NCBI GenBank assembly: GCA_000310025.1
Contig: FN648466.1
Coordinates: 84,313-148,312 of the forward strand
DNA length: 64,000 nt
Source: Ectocarpus siliculosus
Taxonomy: Eukaryota > Sar > Phaeophyceae > Ectocarpales > Ectocarpaceae
Reading direction: 5' to 3'
In this document: piece by piece, positions 24,601 to 32,870 of the stretch
Numbering within the stretch: the first letter of the stretch is position 1
Layout: each line of letters begins with the position of its first letter
Translations under genes and position numbers: made by a program
Notes under the pieces: model-generated
Seen by the model: the letters and a program-made list of their open reading frames with translations, nothing else
Database searches by the model: none
What the model was told of the DNA's origin: nothing

Positions 24601-24856
24601 TCACTTTCTGTCAACGAATTCTTGGCAAAGGTCAAGCCCATCGAGCAATAAATCACTTCCACAGGGTAGGCCTTGAAATACCTCGGAGGTTGTTGCTGGC
24701 CAGATCGAGCTTCACCACGTGGCCGTCGTCCTTTACTTTGACTCCGTGCCAATCACCGATGGGAGCATCCGTGTCCCAGTTGGCGTTGTTCGTCCAGCTA
24801 GCTCCACCGGTCGACCGATGCAGGACAAGCAGCACATCACGATCGGTTGAAGCCAT
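15029..24856 (-). CDS. LRR-ROCO GTPase gene (candidate immune-type receptor), no COR domain found
   Basis: Minus-strand gene assembled from exons seen in the sequence: cap exon 24,856-24,682; LRR exons 23,238-23,167, 21,064-20,993, 20,776-20,708, 16,648-16,577, 16,270-16,199 and 16,004-15,933; Roc exon 15,619-15,029. Every junction is GT-AG and phase 1. Five LRR exons are exactly 72 bp (24 codons); one is 69 bp. Each 72-bp exon encodes one repeat of the form G.IP..LG.L..L..L.L..N.L(S/T)G. ROCO proteins are multidomain GTPases in which LRRs sense and Roc-COR switches; in brown algae they have been proposed as rapidly shuffled pathogen receptors. Oddities are introns of up to several kb, LRR exons on the opposite strand inside an intron, and loss or displacement of COR. 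The model may be a truncated gene or pseudogene, although each exon is intact. Confidence 0.75.
15933..16004 (-). CDS. 72-bp LRR exon of the ROCO gene
   Basis: Acceptor ggccag/GA and donor AGTG/GTGAGT. Encodes TVPSALVRLERLF followed by DVDLTNNELSG, one complete LRR in phase 1. It is the LRR exon nearest the Roc exon. Confidence 0.85.
16199..16270 (-). CDS. 72-bp LRR exon of the ROCO gene
   Basis: Acceptor ttccgcag/GA and donor AGTG/GTCGGT, a slightly weak donor. Encodes NIPQDLSNLRDLGVLRL, then GSNGLSG. The sequence can also be read through the donor for many codons, so exon skipping or intron retention is possible. Confidence 0.85.
16577..16648 (-). CDS. 72-bp LRR exon with altered N-terminal half
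   Basis: Acceptor cttgcatag/GA and donor ACAG/GTGCGT, exactly 72 bp and phase 1. Encodes GSCGDELYSRVLWKIDL, then SNNQLTG. The second half is a standard LRR; the first half lacks the usual IPxELG. Confidence 0.75.
17178..17606 (-). CDS. 429-bp phase-1 exon encoding an unassigned domain (WGNRKG motif)
   Basis: Acceptor gtttccctag/AC and donor GCGG/GTGGGT, 429 bp, phase 1 at both ends, on the ROCO strand between LRR exons at 20.7 and 16.6 kb. Key segments are LRYVSFLWRDQGWGNRKG, then LFLSL, an acidic-proline stretch and CAGDRYRLSFIAGGGGGHIL before RRFTLHFSV. The alternating hydrophobic pattern suggests a beta-sandwich. I have an impression of similar WRDQGWGNRKG segments in stramenopile and fungal proteins beside ankyrin repeats or F-boxes but cannot name the family. 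It could be a cassette exon of the ROCO gene or an exon of a separate gene sitting in its intron. The frame stays open beyond both proposed splice sites. Confidence 0.45.
17607..20707. other. Intron-scale stretch without a recognised gene
   Basis: No further canonical LRR exon was found. Short open frames on both strands lack motifs. A weak LRR-like trace at 19.28-19.33 kb (minus, PLEDLRRLRNNLPGA) is too decayed to call. Confidence 0.4.
20708..20776 (-). CDS. Diverged 69-bp LRR exon of the ROCO gene
   Basis: Acceptor gccctctag/GT and donor ACGG/GTGAGA, phase 1, one codon shorter than its siblings. Encodes HIPDRLGQLGVSIRTNVEEN, then FTG. The IPxxLGxL start and the xNFTG end are LRR-like, but the middle has lost the L.L spacing. 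It may be a decaying but still spliceable exon. Confidence 0.55.
20993..21064 (-). CDS. 72-bp LRR exon of the ROCO gene
   Basis: Acceptor cctctcacag/GC and donor AGCG/GTGAGT. Encodes SIPPELGEMESLEVLDL, then GSNELSG, a textbook plant-type LRR in phase 1. It lies 216 bp upstream of the 69-bp exon on the same strand. Confidence 0.88.
21065..23166. other. Intron-scale stretch; no gene recognised apart from a tRNA-like element
   Basis: Contains C-runs at 21.45 kb, a tRNA-like head at 21.6 kb and a plus-strand open frame of 233 codons (22,179-22,880) that has no recognisable motif or gene context. Confidence 0.4.
21605..21695 (-). repeat. tRNA-Leu-like SINE head or tRNA pseudogene
   Basis: On the minus strand the segment has an A-box-like stretch (tgatttgagtagtctaag) and a good B box (gggttcgaatccc) spaced as in a class II tRNA. 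The acceptor halves GTCAGCT and AGCATAC pair only partly, and no clean anticodon arm is visible. It lies in a large ROCO intron, and a partly inverted copy of the 5' part (caagtagtcta) lies just to its right. A SINE head or pseudogene is more likely than a working tRNA. Confidence 0.45.
23167..23238 (-). CDS. 72-bp LRR exon of the ROCO gene
   Basis: Acceptor tttgcgcag/GC and donor ACCG/GTGAGT. Encodes DIPAILGKLKLLKTLIL, then SDNTLTG. Just beyond the donor, the ~14 bp around the GTGAGTCGG junction are repeated (a second gtgagtcggt), giving two adjacent candidate donors. Confidence 0.87.
23750..24306 (+). repeat. Three tandem LRR exon-intron units in the opposite orientation
   Basis: Three related units lie on the plus strand, inside the first large intron of the minus-strand ROCO gene. 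The middle unit has an intact 72-bp exon (24,011-24,082). The right unit ends at 24,300 before GTGAGT and reads FTTLRILFLEKTSG, but its acceptor AG is mutated. The left unit ends near 23,820 and is more decayed. Flanking intron sequence is also shared: for example aattcatttttctcgttgg before the middle exon and aattcgtttttcttttttgg before the right one. Relatedness was judged by eye. Confidence 0.55.
24011..24082 (+). CDS. Inverted, intact 72-bp LRR exon
   Basis: Plus-strand exon with acceptor ttggttgcag/GT preceded by a pyrimidine tract and donor AGGT/GTGAGT, 72 bp, phase 1. Encodes PILPELGKPVALRIL, then VLQSNQIR. All other ROCO exons in the locus are on the minus strand, so this one cannot be spliced into that transcript unless it is re-inverted. 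Confidence 0.7.
24682..24856 (-). CDS. First coding exon of the ROCO gene: N-terminal LRR cap
   Basis: The chosen start is the ATG at 24,856, giving MASTDRDVLLVLHRSTGG. An in-frame upstream start would add about 17 proline-rich residues, which the family lacks. WTNNANWDTD and IGDWHGVKV form the usual LRRNT cap of plant-type and stramenopile LRR proteins, and VVKLDLASNNLRG is the first repeat. The exon is 175 bp and ends CGAG/GTATTT in phase 1, matching all downstream exons. No signal peptide is visible, so the protein is probably cytosolic. Confidence 0.85.
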
Positions 24857-25256
24857 GGTAGAGAGCGCCTGTGAGGATTGAAGGAGGGGCGGAGGTTGCG
24901 GGGACAAACGAAAATATTATGTCGGCGTTTGGCTAAATCGCTCTCGGTTGGTCGGTGAGTTGGGTGTTTCATGTGATCATGACATGTCTTGCGTGCCTTA
25001 CCGACAGCTACGATGACGTGCGAACGATGCCACAAAAGCGCTACTTCGCCACCTCTTACGCACCACAAAGGGTGTCCACCTCCGAAAGACTCAAGCGCAT
25101 ATTTAACGCCCACGAGGAAAAAAGGAGCAACAAAGAGCAAGAAAATGCACGAGCCAAAGAAGCCAACTCAGGCACTGTGCTGAACTTCACCGTGGTTCCA
25201 GAATGTGTCCTGACGCGTCTCTGTCGCTGGGCACGGCGTTGGAAGGTCTACCGGAA
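24857..25256. promoter_or_regulatory. 5' flank of the ROCO gene
   Basis: No other gene is supported here. The region should hold the ROCO promoter. I see no unambiguous TATA or initiator element. Confidence 0.25.
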
Positions 25257-25836
25257 TACAGTAGGTATAGCGGCATGAAGGGGCAAGCTAAACACATGCT
25301 GCTATTCAGGGCAGTGCCGCTATTCCGCTATAGCCGCAACATTGTCGCTATTGACCCCCCAAAAGCAGAAATAGCGGCAATATTGCCGCTATAGCGGAGA
25401 AAAGGTTTTCATGCGCACACTAAATTAAATGACGGCAAGGAGTAGTAGGATCTATTTTCCTGGACTGCATAAACGTGTATGCGTTGTACGTGCGGGGCGT
25501 GTGTTGTGCTTGGCCGCATAAAACAAATGGTGTTTCGTGGTTGGGCTTTCATTACGAGACACAGCTAATCTCGGCCCGCTACGTGAAATAGAGGGATACT
25601 TGCTCTTCAAGTGATAGCGATGCCATTCTTTTGCCGCACAGCCTAGTCTACAACTACATGATTGACCACACCGCCAAGCAGTAAGTGATGCAAATAAATG
25701 TTATCTGGTGGACCATGTAAGATGGGGTTCGGACCAAGGAAAAATCACGTTGACAACAGTGGAGTACATGTACGCGAAACCATGGAGCAACCAATCAGTA
25801 AACAAACGTCGAACCCCCCCGTGTATCCGCCCCCTC

Positions 25837-26511
25837 CGGTGTTTGCCATCGGGGTTGGGTTTTCGTCGCTTGGCAACGACGTTGTAAAACAAGCCCCCCC
25901 CTCGCTGTGTCTCGGTGTTTGCCATCGGGGTTGGGCTTTCGTCGATTGGCAACGACGTTGTAAAACAAGCCGCCCCCCCCGTGTTTGCCATCGGGGTCGG
26001 GTTTTCGTCGCTTGGCAGCGATGGTGTAAAACAAGCCTATCACTTCGTGAGCTCGGCAACCAGGTTACCGGGGTTTTTTTTTTCCTTTTTTTTTTTGCGG
26101 TAACCATGAATGGTGGTCGAGTAGATTCTGTTGTGCGGGGTCGAGAACCCTGACTCTGCGCAAGGGGGGTAATCGCACCACGTTGTGTTAAAAATGGTCA
26201 AGCATCCTCGAGGCAGTTACACAGTGCTTACAACTGTCTCTGAAGTGAAAGCACCAAAAAGTAAATTAAGTCGTACGCAGCTGTCATCCGTACGCAAGGA
26301 ATTAAGCACAAGATGCCGAACACCCTTAGCAGGATGCAGCGCACCCTTCATGCGACTCGCCGAATACCTCACGGCGCTTCGCGCTTGGTGATGTGAGAGC
26401 CTGGCCCGGTGAGAACCCGGCGTGCTCCGTCCCGGCTTTGTAGGGATGCGAGGTCAATGGTCTAACGACTACGGCATGCAGGACTATGAGTACACCCCCC
26501 CTCCCCCCCCC
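25837..26511 (+). repeat. Interspersed repeat, copy 3, with three ~60-bp subrepeats
   Basis: Opens with three tandem units of about 60-75 bp, each containing gtgtttgccatcggggt and ending gtaaaacaagcc. It then continues through ggtggtcgagtagat and catcctcgaggcagtt to tatgagtacacccccc. It is followed head-to-tail by copy 4. Confidence 0.8.
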
Positions 26512-27040
26512 CTCCCGGTGTTTGCCATCGGGGTTGGGTTTTCGTCGCTTGGCAGCGATGTTGTAAAACAAGCCAATTCACTTCGTGAGCTCGACAACCA
26601 GGTTACCGGGGGTTTTTTTACCTCGTTTTTTTTTTTTGCGGTGACCATGAATGGTGGTCGAGTAGATCATGTTGTGCGGGGTCGAGCACCCTCACTCCGC
26701 ACAAGGGGGATGATCGCACCACGTTGTGTTAAAAATGGTCAAGCATCCTCGAGGCATTTACACAATGCTTACAACTGTCTCTGGAAGTAAAAGCCCCAAA
26801 AATTAATTGAGTCAGACGCAGCTGTCATCCGTACGCAAGGAAGTAAGCACAAGATGCCGAACACCCTTAGCAGGATGCAGCGCACCCTTCATGCGACTCG
26901 CCGAATACCTCACGGCGCTTCGCGCTTGGTGATGTGAGAGCCTGGCCCGGTGAGAACGCTCCGTCCCGGCTTTGTAGGGATGCGAGGTCAATGGTCTAAC
27001 GACTACGGCGTGCAGGACTATGAGGACCCCCCCCCCCCCC
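26512..27040 (+). repeat. Interspersed repeat, copy 4 (tandem with copy 3)
   Basis: Same order of motifs as copy 3 but with one subrepeat instead of three. A deletion removes about 10 bp after ggtgagaac. It ends at a C-run of about 14. Confidence 0.8.
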
Positions 27041-27794
27041 GGTGTATCAACCCCAACCGTTACACCGACTTTGCAGCCATAGGCGTCTAACGACTAGTTT
27101 CACTGTGACTACTATTGTAGGTAAACGTCTAATGTCTAACTGCCGTGACGGTTTAGCGACATTGGTGCCCGTCCTTCTCTCCGAGTGGGCATTTCGGGAG
27201 TTTATAATGTTCTAGATCCGTGCATGCTGGCACGATACGTGTGGCGCCCACTGTGTGTGTGTGCGTTTGGGTGCGCGCCGGTGAAATACATGGGGGCTAC
27301 GATGTTATGTTGGGAATTGCCACTATCGGGGGGGTGAGATACCCCAAAGTGCCGCTGTATCGGCTCAAAATTGGGTCAAGAGATTTTGATACCGCTACAG
27401 TATACCAGCAATTTCGCTATTCAGGTTGCCGCTATATCGGGCCTCCTACTGCTGCATCTCCCTTTCTGTCGGCCTTTCTTTGCGTTCGAACACAAGAAGC
27501 CAAGAAGTTGCTTGAGGTCAGGTACCGGCCACTATTTTGTGTATAGCATAACGGTGTACGCCGCAAATGACCTACCTCACTAGAACGGGGGAGCGATGTC
27601 ATCAAGCCCTGCACCTTGGTCACACACTGCAAGAGCCGAAGGCGCTGATAAAGAACAACTCCGGGTATAGACTACTTTCGTTTCGCTCCAAAATATTCCG
27701 ACAACGAGTCAGTCGCCGGCGATGCCACTGCACTTTTTATTTGTTTTCCACCAACCCTCTTTGTTGGCTCTTTTAGAAAGAGGAAAATGCTTAA

Positions 27795-28575
27795 AATATG
27801 GGGGGATCATGCAATGTTTTGGGTAACTTGGTGCAAGGTTAGTTGGTTACCGGTAGAAAAGCGATCAGCGCGGGTAAAATAAACAAGTTTGCCATATTTT
27901 CGCCGCCTTCTGCCGGACTGGTGCCCCCTCTGCTGCATCGCAATCGCCGACACCGCCATCAAAACTGAACTTGGCGCACTCGTAAAGGGTTCTTGAGCAT
28001 CCCAGGGCAAGATTTCACCACGGGCGCTCGTGGTAGCCAAAGACGAGCCAGGTGCTCAACAAACAAACATGTTTTGTCTTGGTTTGTCTCAAGACATGCG
28101 CAAAGAAGCTCTCCATCATTCATTATGCATACAGCAGTCTTTTTTTTTTTCAGCAGAACCAAGTTTTGGTTGTTGTAGAAAGAACCATATGACCGACATG
28201 GACCATATCCACACGTGGGCGCCGTGGCATCCGCCTACCCACCCTGCCCCGCTTTGAGGCTCGCAACTGTCAGAGAAGGGGCATGAGGGGATCATGGCAT
28301 GTTTTCCCGTGCAATTTGTGGCAAGGTTGGGTGTTTACCGGCAGAAAAGTGATCAGCTCGGGTGACAGCAACCGTTCTGCAAAACAATTCAACTCCTGGT
28401 GGCGGCCTGGTGCCTGTTCTGTTGCATCGCCATCGCCGACTCCGCCACGAAAAAAGGACGTGGCACGCTCGTAAAAGAGCCTAGGTGCATAACTAGGTGC
28501 ATAACGTTTCGCCACGGGTGCCCATGGCAGCGAAAGATGAGTCAGGCACTCATTAAAAACCATGTTCTCTGTCAT
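27795..28575. repeat. Diverged tandem duplication of a ~300-bp segment
   Basis: Segments at about 27,795-28,085 and 28,275-28,575 share an ordered series of blocks: ggggatcatg, a gcaaggtt block, ttaccgg.agaaaag.gatcag, gcatcgc.atcgccgac, cgctcgtaaa and a caccacggg or gccacggg block. They are diverged, with insertions between blocks. No protein was recognised on either strand. Confidence 0.5.
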
Positions 28576-28717
28576 GGTCTTTTCCGGAGGGTACCGAAGA
28601 TTCCTTCCAAAACAGAAAATCAATCAAAGAGACGTTTACCCCTTGTTTTGGCCCAACAGCAGATGACACCCATGTCGATCCCACACTCGAAAATGAACGT
28701 CTGACAGTAAAATCTTC

Positions 28718-28992
28718 AGGGCTGTTCTCTCAAGCCACTGCTTTCGTCGAGTGGCAAGTGAGTTGGTTTCTACTTGCTGCGAAACAAGCTCACAACAGCT
28801 TGAGTCTCTCGCAACATCATGTAGTGTGTTGTTCCTTGCAACACTCACAACGGCCATCCAACGCGATGTATGTGATGATGTACACGTCGCGAGCGACTCT
28901 CCCAACTCGTGGCTGGAGCAAGTAAGTCGAAACCAAGTCACTTGCCACTCGATGAAAGCAGTGGCTTTAGAAGACAGCCCTGGACGGTTGAA
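28718..28992. repeat. Long imperfect hairpin, MITE-like
   Basis: The left arm starts cagggctgttctctcaagcc and includes gagtggcaagtga and ttggtttc. The right arm is its inverse (cttgccactcgatgaaagc, then agacagccctg). Pairing is good over about 55-60 bp, with weaker pairing further in around gagtc.ctcgc. CAGGG ends recall hAT-type MITEs, but no 8-bp target duplication is visible. A small-RNA precursor is the alternative. Confidence 0.55.
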
Positions 28993-29317
28993 ATGAGCGG
29001 AGCGCGCTCTACATATCGGCCTGTTCCACCGCGTGATACAGGGGTCCAAAGTTTGATTTCCGGGAAACCTAAATAACCCTCCTGTAGGACCAGAACGAGG
29101 TCTGTAGAGCACCGATTGACGATCTGCTGGCTTGTGAGGAAGGAGAAAAGTAGGGCACTCTTCACCGCACCGCTTTGGTCGTGCTCCGGCAGCAGATGGC
29201 CGTGCTTCACTGGCATTTGTACCCAAAAACCTTAGGAGATACTCACCCCCATGCCCGGGAGTTGCCCAGGGAATGGAGGAACAAAACTCGGATATCTCCC
29301 ACACACGCGCGCGCTAG

Positions 29318-30413
29318 TTTATCTTTTGATGGGAAAAAATATTACAACAGCATGCGCCGATCTTTTATCCTACCGGAAGTGGCCATTCACATGCCACTCT
29401 TGGTGAAGTACGTCGGGAACATCTACGCTCGAACCAAGGCGAAACCTCTGTTCAAAATGGCAGATGGTTCGATCGAGGTTGTTCTTTCACAGCGCGGAGT
29501 TCAACAAGGATGCAAGTTGGGAGAGTTCGGCTTCTGTGAAGGATTCCTTGATATCATGAACGTGTTCAACAACAAGCCACCAGTGGCATGAGTCAAACTC
29601 GTGGGATACGTCAACGACCTTCAAGCGCATCTCCCACCAGGTTTGGCTAGGAACATACAGGCCATCGTTATTGTGACGAAGTGGATTCAGAAACGCCTCT
29701 CCCAAAAAAGGCATTGAGCTCAGTCTCCCGAATTCTAAAGTGCTTTTCCCAGAAGGTTTTTGCCTGTCCTCTTTGACAAACAACGAACAGCGAGAAGTGA
29801 CGAAAAATTGTCTCTCTCAGTCGCTGAAGGTGGCATGGCAGTAGTCGGAGTCCCAGTAGGGACAGAAGATTTCCAGAGGAATTTCGTCTCCAACTTCGCC
29901 CTTGGTGACCCTGCGGATATGATACGCCGCCTAGCAACGCTTGACCCCCAAGCCAGCTATCAACAGCTGCGTTTATCTGGCTTACCACGTTTATTCCATC
30001 TGCTGAGAACGACTGCACCTTCTATCACCAATGCTGCCGCAAGAAGACATGGCAGCAAGATGATATGGGCAATGAGTAAGATCGTCCTCGGCAAGATGGC
30101 AGACAGCATGGGAATACCGACTGAAGGAGAAGTACGCGCAGGCCCGACGAAGAGTGAGGTGGATTCCCTCAAAGAGACAGCTCGGGCACAGTTACACCTG
30201 CCCATACGTGAAGGGGGACTCGGAATCACGAGCAATGTCCTCATTATGGAATCAGCCTTTGTGGCATGTCAAGCGTTGGAGTTCTCCAAGCCAGTGCACG
30301 CATCGACAGGATACACTATAGAGCAATGTCTGCCCCGACTTGCCCAGCTACCAACGGGATTGGCTCTGATTGACTCGCTCAAGAAGCTAGAGATCATCAC
30401 CAGAGAATCTTAA
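29318..30413 (+). pseudogene. Decayed reverse transcriptase, retroelement polyprotein
   Basis: One plus-strand frame is broken by stop codons at 29,589, 29,715 and 29,736. Palm motifs are visible: FDGKKYYNSMRR, SQRGVQQGCKLGEF (family GVQQGxPLG) and GYVNDL where the catalytic motif is YxDD, so one catalytic Asp is replaced by Asn. After the stops the frame runs on with AEGGMAVVGVPVGTEDF, RLSGLPRLFHLL and LHLPIREGGLGI, the thumb and connection motifs of non-LTR-type polyproteins in protists and algae. It cannot be active as it stands. Confidence 0.7.
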
Positions 30414-31330
30414 AAAGCTCTTGGTCAGTATTCTTTGACTCCCACGCTTAAAGGAGTACCTCTTGGAAGCAGGGGAAGCAGGGAAAACCAATGAAGGTGG
30501 CAACCCTGACGTGGAACATCAACCACCGTCTACATGCGGTCGAAACGAATTTGGTTAGAACTACCAATCCTTTGAAGCTCAAGCCGTCCTGTCGAAACTT
30601 TATCACTCAGCTGTGCGTCGTATGGTGGAGACAGACTTGCAGAAGATAGCATCCAAGGAAACGTCAGGGAAGAAACGCTAGTCCGTTTCGAGGGAGCAAG
30701 GGGGAAAGGGGTTTTGTCGTGGCTGACAACGCAAGGGCTTTCAGCGGATGCACGACTGCTGCCTGACCTATATCGAGACTCAATCGGTCGTGTACTGGGG
30801 AGTCACGGTCGAACTGACTGCGACACAGGCAGACTGGCAGACTTTGCGGTGGGGGTGCATTGTCACCATGCAAGGAGCGTTGAACCGGGCCCACTCCCTC
30901 GTCTGCACGAAAACCGGGGCATCAACATTCCCGCACAACGGGATGGTTCGCTTTATACTGAATTGAAGACATTACGCGAGTGCCACATGCCAGTCGCCGT
31001 TGAAGATTCCCCATTTACCACAGGCACTGGTAGCGGAAAGGGGCTCTACGAGATGGATTGGTGATCCCCCCGGGATTACACGCAGGAGATAAAGAAGAGG
31101 AACTCTGAACCAAGTCCATTCTTGTAGATGTCACAATCGTCAGCCCATGCGCTAATCGAAGCATCGACAAGTCGATCCAAATACCAGGATCCGCCCCCGA
31201 AGATCGAGCTGCAAGTAAGGCAACCCACTATGCGGGAACATTCAACCCGTCTAGATCTACCCTCCTTATGTTGCTATTTCAACGTATGGCGGTCTTCGCC
31301 AAGGCACCAATCGATTAATCGTAGTTATCG
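30414..31330 (+). pseudogene. C-terminal part of the same retroelement, frameshifted
   Basis: Fragments in alternating plus frames follow the RT: LLPDLYRDSIGRVL, then NRAHSLVCTKTGASTF (the HxxxC knuckle region common after RT in such proteins) and PFLVDVTIVSPCANRSID (endonuclease-like core, family DVTVVxP). Several frameshifts separate them. Ends of the element were not found. Confidence 0.5.
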
Positions 31331-31881
31331 CCACCATCTGGCCTACCAAGCCTTTTGCAGGGGGAACTTCGACGATGAAACAGCCTTTCTTCGCATGAAG
31401 GCTTACCATACTAACAGAATTCGGAGGCGGTTTACCTTCGAGCGGGCCCATTTTCTGCCGGTGCGAATTCGTGATGTTGTCAAACGTCATGGATGACTGA
31501 TCGACCAACTCCCACCACGACCAATCGGTTGGGATTGTAGTACAGTGATTCTGGTGAAAGCGATAACGATGGTATTGAGGGTAATTATTTTGGGAGTGAC
31601 GGCGATGAAGGAAGGGGAAAGGAAAGGATGGAGAATGAAAGAAGGCGATGATGGAGGAGGAAAACATCGCGTGGAAGAGAGCAAAGGGTGTGAGCCAGAT
31701 GACCTTCCTCACAACAAACGCCGCAGGACTGGAGAGGTGGGAATACTGGCAACGAGAGTGGCGGTAGTAAATGTAGGGAAGACGACGAAAACAATGTAAA
31801 ACGCGCGCGCACACAAAGTAGTAGCAGCCATGGCAAATAAGTGTAGTTTTCTTCTGTTACTACAGTGCTACGGTATATGTC

Positions 31882-32040
31882 TTTAATCCGGAGAGTAGCG
31901 TAGACTCCCCCATGACGCTCGCTCACAGGGTCCCAGATCGTGGCCTATAGAAGGATGTTGTGTTTTTCACCGCACCGAGACTGACGTTTTCGTTGGTCAG
32001 CCGGTTAGCGCTGTCGATGCTAATAGAAAAGACACACACA
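31882..32040 (+). repeat. SINE-like repeat, copy 1
   Basis: Shares with 63.43-63.57 kb the ordered motifs ttaatccggag.gtag, ctcccccatg, gggtcccagatc.tggcct, then gtcagc.ggtt.gcg..gtcgatgc, with an AC-rich end. The copy at 54.04-54.21 kb is inverted and lacks the first motif. No coding function. Confidence 0.6.
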
Positions 32041-32835
32041 CACGCAGGTGGTTCACACCAGGAGAAACAGAGGAAGCACTCAGCGAACACACAACACCGC
32101 CGGGAGTGGCAAGACAGCACTGGCGGGGGAAGGGAGCCATACACAGAGCTAGTGGCGGATGCCATTGCTGTTGCTTCGGTATGTGGAGAGGGATCATCGC
32201 CACATGTAAACCAAACCTTGACCTGGGGAAAAAACATACAACCTGGTCCCAGCAGGCGCGGGCGTGTGTTTTCTTCAGGCTATCCCAGACTCTCGGACTC
32301 GCAATTTCTAAGCGTCCTACATCCTTCTGGTCTGTATCAATCACCACACAAGATGGAGCTGGACACAGCTCGTGGCATGCCTTTGTTGTTGATGTTGATT
32401 CGGTGTGTGGGGAGGGTTCACCTGAAACAAAGCTGTGCCACGGGAATAAAATAGGCTACACAACATGAGCCTCTTTTTTTTGGCGGGGTGTTTTTCTCGC
32501 ATGCATGCACTGCCGACTCTCGCCACCTCAGCTTCCGTGGCCTGTGGCCTCTGTTAGCCAAGACCCAGCGCAAAGTTTACCCGAGGTCAAACAGCATCCA
32601 TCCGCAAAACGGACCTATGCCTCAGATCATGTATTTGAAGGTCTTCCACGAGTTATTCCGGCTTTTTGGCACAAACCCACTGCACACCAGCAGAGAAAGG
32701 CAGCTACAAACAGCGACGCCTACAATATCAAATATGTCACAGCAGAGGTGGGCCTGCACAAAAACGGCGGCAAAACCGACTGGGGTGATAAGAAGACTTT
32801 GGTTATACCTCGAACGGAGATACTGCTGTAGTCTT

Positions 32836-32839
32836 TCTG

Positions 32840-32870
<31 letters not shown>
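32836..32870. repeat. (GTT)n microsatellite
   Basis: Eleven consecutive GTT units followed by an interrupted A-run. Confidence 0.9.

Larger units (their letters stand above)
25259..27451. mobile_element. Possible mariner-like TIR element carrying a tandem repeat
   Basis: The left end reads TA/CAGTAGGTATAGCGGCA; the right end, inverted, reads CAGTAGGAGGCCCGATATAGCGGCA. Related ends bound the element at 52,949-53,993. Subterminal copies of tagcggcaatattgccgct-like sequence occur at both sides. The interior holds the two tandem copies of the 0.5-kb repeat. There is no transposase frame. The right flank lacks TA, so the right end may be imprecise. Confidence 0.4.

Noticed and set aside
31500-31926. 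Ser/Pro-rich minus-strand frames
   Set aside because: Low-complexity CT-rich sequence on the minus strand, no splice sites or domain.
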